This document shows, one piece after another, positions 52,994-54,912 of a DNA stretch of 54,912 nucleotides. The DNA is from an uncultured Clostridium sp. (GTDB lineage Bacteria; Bacillota; Clostridia; Clostridiales; Clostridiaceae), in assembly GCA_900548455.1 (NCBI GenBank), contig URKQ01000023.1, positions 1-54,912 on the forward strand, given 5' to 3'. The notes beneath the pieces were generated by a model that saw nothing but the letters and a program-made list of their open reading frames with translations, made no database searches and was not told where the DNA came from. The position numbers and the translations under genes were made by a program. Each line of letters begins with the position of its first letter. The stretch's first letter is position 1.

Positions 52994-53056
52994 ACTCTAT
53001 ATATTTTTTATTTTTCAAAGAACATACATTCGCAAATATTCTTTAAAATAAACCCA

Positions 53057-53093
53057 TATAAAAAAGCATCTATTAAAAGATGCTTTTTTATGT
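53057..53093. terminator. Bidirectional terminator at the edge of the phage block
   Basis: AAAAAGCATCT-ATTAA-AAGATGCTTTTTT. It ends the immA-like gene on the plus strand and the ABC exporter gene on the minus strand. Confidence 0.9.
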
Positions 53094-53140
53094 TTAATAA
53101 GATTATTAACTCACAATATTATAAAATCTTAAGTTTCTAT

Positions 53141-54796
53141 TTAAGCTGTAACAGCTTCTCCATTTGCCAAGCTATTATATTCCGGAGTTTCTCTTATCAC
53201 AGAAAACTCTCCACTATGAATAACTTGTCCATTTTCCATAAGTATTACTTCATCAAACTCTTTTAACTCTTCCTTAATATCATGAGTTACCATAATAATA
53301 GTTTTATCTTCTAACTTCAATAGCTCCTTCATAAGAGTTTTTGAAAGTTTCTTATCAACCCCGGTAAAAGGCTCATCTAATAAAAGAATATCTGGCTTCT
53401 GAACAAGTTTTCTAAAGATAGAAACAACCTTTTTTTCTCCACCACTTAACTCACTACAATCTTTACTTTTAGCAATTGTATTATATATGCACTTATCTAT
53501 ACCGTTCTTTATCCTATCTATTCCTACCATTGAATAAGAGTTATATACAGTAATATTCTCTTCAAATCCATCAGAAAAAATATATTCATTCTGATCTAGA
53601 TATGCTAAAACATCACTTGTATCAACGTTACTTATATCTAGTTTATCTATACAAATACTCCCTGTTTCTATTTTATTAATACCTGCTAAACTCTTTAAAA
53701 CAGTAGATTTACCAGAGCCACTACTTCCGATAATTGCATATTTTTTCCCTCTTTCAAATTCAAATGAAAAATCCTTAATCTTGAAATCATCAAAATTAAT
53801 ATTCATATTTTCTATCTCTATATTGGACTTTAATTCTTTTATTTTTTCACAAGTATTCATCATCTTGTCATTTTCAAGAAGTTTCATAAGCTTTATTCTT
53901 ACATTCTTCGATGAATTCAATCCATTTATTGCTTTCATCAACATTTGCATAGGAGATACATATGAGTATATATATCCTAAGGATGCTACTGCAGCTCCCA
54001 CCGTAATTTTCCCTTCCATACAAAGGTATGCTCCTAATAATATAGAAATTAAATCTATCAAATATGTAGATCCACCATTTACAACTATAGCAATTGATCT
54101 CATTCTCCCATATTTATATTCAATATCAGCCATGTCCTGAAGCTTTTTATCATGTTCTAGCTCTAGATATCTCCTAGTTCTATTATTAAACAATCTAATT
54201 CCTTCAAGTAAATCAGTAAACTTTGATGTATATCCTTCTGTTTTCCTAAGTTCTTCATATTTTTGATTTGCCAACTTTTTTGAAGTAAATCTAGGAAAAA
54301 CTGTTATACTTATCACTGATATCACTGAAAGTAATACTGCAATTCTCCAATCAAAAAATAGTATTATAGTAACGCTATAAATAATAATCATATTAACTGC
54401 TTTAATAATACTTACCATTCCTAAAAGATAATCTTCATCAAGGGCAACTAAATCATTATTAAATATTGATATGTAATCTGGAACTGATTTCTCTATGAAT
54501 CTTTTATTACTATAAAGTGTAATTGACCTAAACAAATCTTTTTTCAGTATTCTTCTAAACTCAATACTTCCTTTACTTGTTATCAGATATCCCAAATAAG
54601 ATAGAGCCGCTATAGCCATTAAGCTTATTACATATAGTAATATATAATTTCCTATATTTAACTCACACTTTTGCTCAATTGTATCAAACAAATTTCTTTG
54701 AATAACAGGTAAAAATGAAAGTATTATTACTAATAAAGCATCTATTACAATTTGTGCAATAAGATATTTTTTAACCTTCATTACATATTTTTTCAT
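53141..54796 (-). CDS. ABC transporter half-unit, membrane and ATPase fused
   Basis: The product is 551 aa: a six-helix exporter domain, then Walker A GSSGSGKST, signature LSGGEKKV, Walker B ILLLDEPFTG and H-loop VTHD. The catalytic Glu is present. ATG at 54796 has GGAG at 9 bases; the upstream gene's stop is 4 bases before it. The partner gene upstream ends at 54801, so they form a pair resembling drug, peptide or CydDC-type exporters. Its substrate is unknown. It lies outside the phage block. Confidence 0.85.
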   Translation of the reverse strand: MKKYVMKVKKYLIAQIVIDALLVIILSFLPVIQRNLFDTIEQKCELNIGNYILLYVISLMAIAALSYLGYLITSKGSIEFRRILKKDLFRSITLYSNKRFIEKSVPDYISIFNNDLVALDEDYLLGMVSIIKAVNMIIIYSVTIILFFDWRIAVLLSVISVISITVFPRFTSKKLANQKYEELRKTEGYTSKFTDLLEGIRLFNNRTRRYLELEHDKKLQDMADIEYKYGRMRSIAIVVNGGSTYLIDLISILLGAYLCMEGKITVGAAVASLGYIYSYVSPMQMLMKAINGLNSSKNVRIKLMKLLENDKMMNTCEKIKELKSNIEIENMNINFDDFKIKDFSFEFERGKKYAIIGSSGSGKSTVLKSLAGINKIETGSICIDKLDISNVDTSDVLAYLDQNEYIFSDGFEENITVYNSYSMVGIDRIKNGIDKCIYNTIAKSKDCSELSGGEKKVVSIFRKLVQKPDILLLDEPFTGVDKKLSKTLMKELLKLEDKTIIMVTHDIKEELKEFDEVILMENGQVIHSGEFSVIRETPEYNSLANGEAVTA

Positions 54797-54800
54797 AATA

Positions 54801-54912
54801 TCATTCTCCACTTAAAATTTTCCCTTTATCTAAAATTAAAACCTCGTCAAATCCTTCTAAATCATCAACTAGCTTGTGGGTTATCATTATAATTGTCTTA
54901 TTTGTTTCTAGT
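54801..54912 (-). CDS. ABC transporter ATPase C-terminus, cut by window end
   Basis: About 36 residues are visible: TIIMITHKLVDDLEGFDEV and LILDKGKILSGE, with the H-loop His in ITHKL. It ends with TGA at 54801-54803, just before the next ABC gene. The rest is outside the window. Confidence 0.82.
   Translation of the reverse strand, partial: LETNKTIIMITHKLVDDLEGFDEVLILDKGKILSGE

Noticed and set aside
38700..53060. Attachment-site repeats flanking the phage block
   Set aside because: I found no convincing direct repeat at both ends, and no integrase or tRNA gene, so no att site is called.

Overview
The window looks like chromosome from a low-GC, spore-forming, strictly anaerobic Firmicute, most likely Clostridium sensu stricto. 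The base composition is AT-rich and genes start with strong AGGAGG-type ribosome sites. The window also holds a Spo0E-type phosphatase, a selenocysteine-decoded glycine/sarcosine/betaine reductase component, a 2-hydroxyacyl-CoA dehydratase-type enzyme with its ATP-dependent activator, and many ABC exporters. I see no rRNA, tRNA or CRISPR array.

Layout. (1) 276-3697: a MoxR-type AAA ATPase with a VWA/metallopeptidase-like partner. (2) 3845-11444: a compact minus-strand operon read from a divergent TetR gene (11652-12248). It encodes a CooC/AcsF-type nickel-maturation ATPase, two 2-hydroxyacyl-CoA dehydratase/benzoyl-CoA reductase-family subunits, their activator, a 51-aa membrane protein, a truncated acetyl-CoA-synthase-beta-like protein, and a large Fe-S/FMN/FAD ene-reductase. 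I know of no described pathway with this combination; it is my leading candidate for an undescribed system. A roughly 160-190 bp structured repeat lies on both sides of this part of the window (1-158 and 12583-12769). (3) 12302-14308: Spo0E-like phosphatase, isochorismatase-fold hydrolase, lipoprotein. (4) 14378-19851: a mini glycine-reductase-type island with a YkvI permease, a component B gamma selenoprotein (UGA at 15945-15947), a component B proprotein with the Asn-Cys cleavage site, a TetR regulator and GrdX. Four copies of an 18-bp palindrome lie upstream of the reductase genes.

(5) 20079-29687: metallophosphoesterase, amino acid permease, an ABC exporter, an enterochelin-esterase-like hydrolase and a heterodimeric ABC exporter with one degenerate ATP site. 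(6) 29957-38587: DUF445 protein, a chemoreceptor with a sigma-28-type promoter, an orphan PduB-type microcompartment shell protein, MotA/MotB, a YbjQ-family protein and several small unknowns.

(7) 38734-52993: a phage-derived block with every module needed for a flexible tail (terminator-like protein, tube, two chaperones, tape measure, Dit, receptor-binding Tal), lysis genes (holin, amidase), a sigma-like late regulator, replication-type genes and a repressor/ImmA control switch. It has no integrase, terminase, portal, protease or capsid gene. All its genes are open, which fits a domesticated F-type tailocin (monocin-like) better than a decaying prophage. (8) 53141-54912: a pair of ABC transporter half-units, the second cut by the window end.

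Functions are read from motifs and remembered family features; no database search was run.
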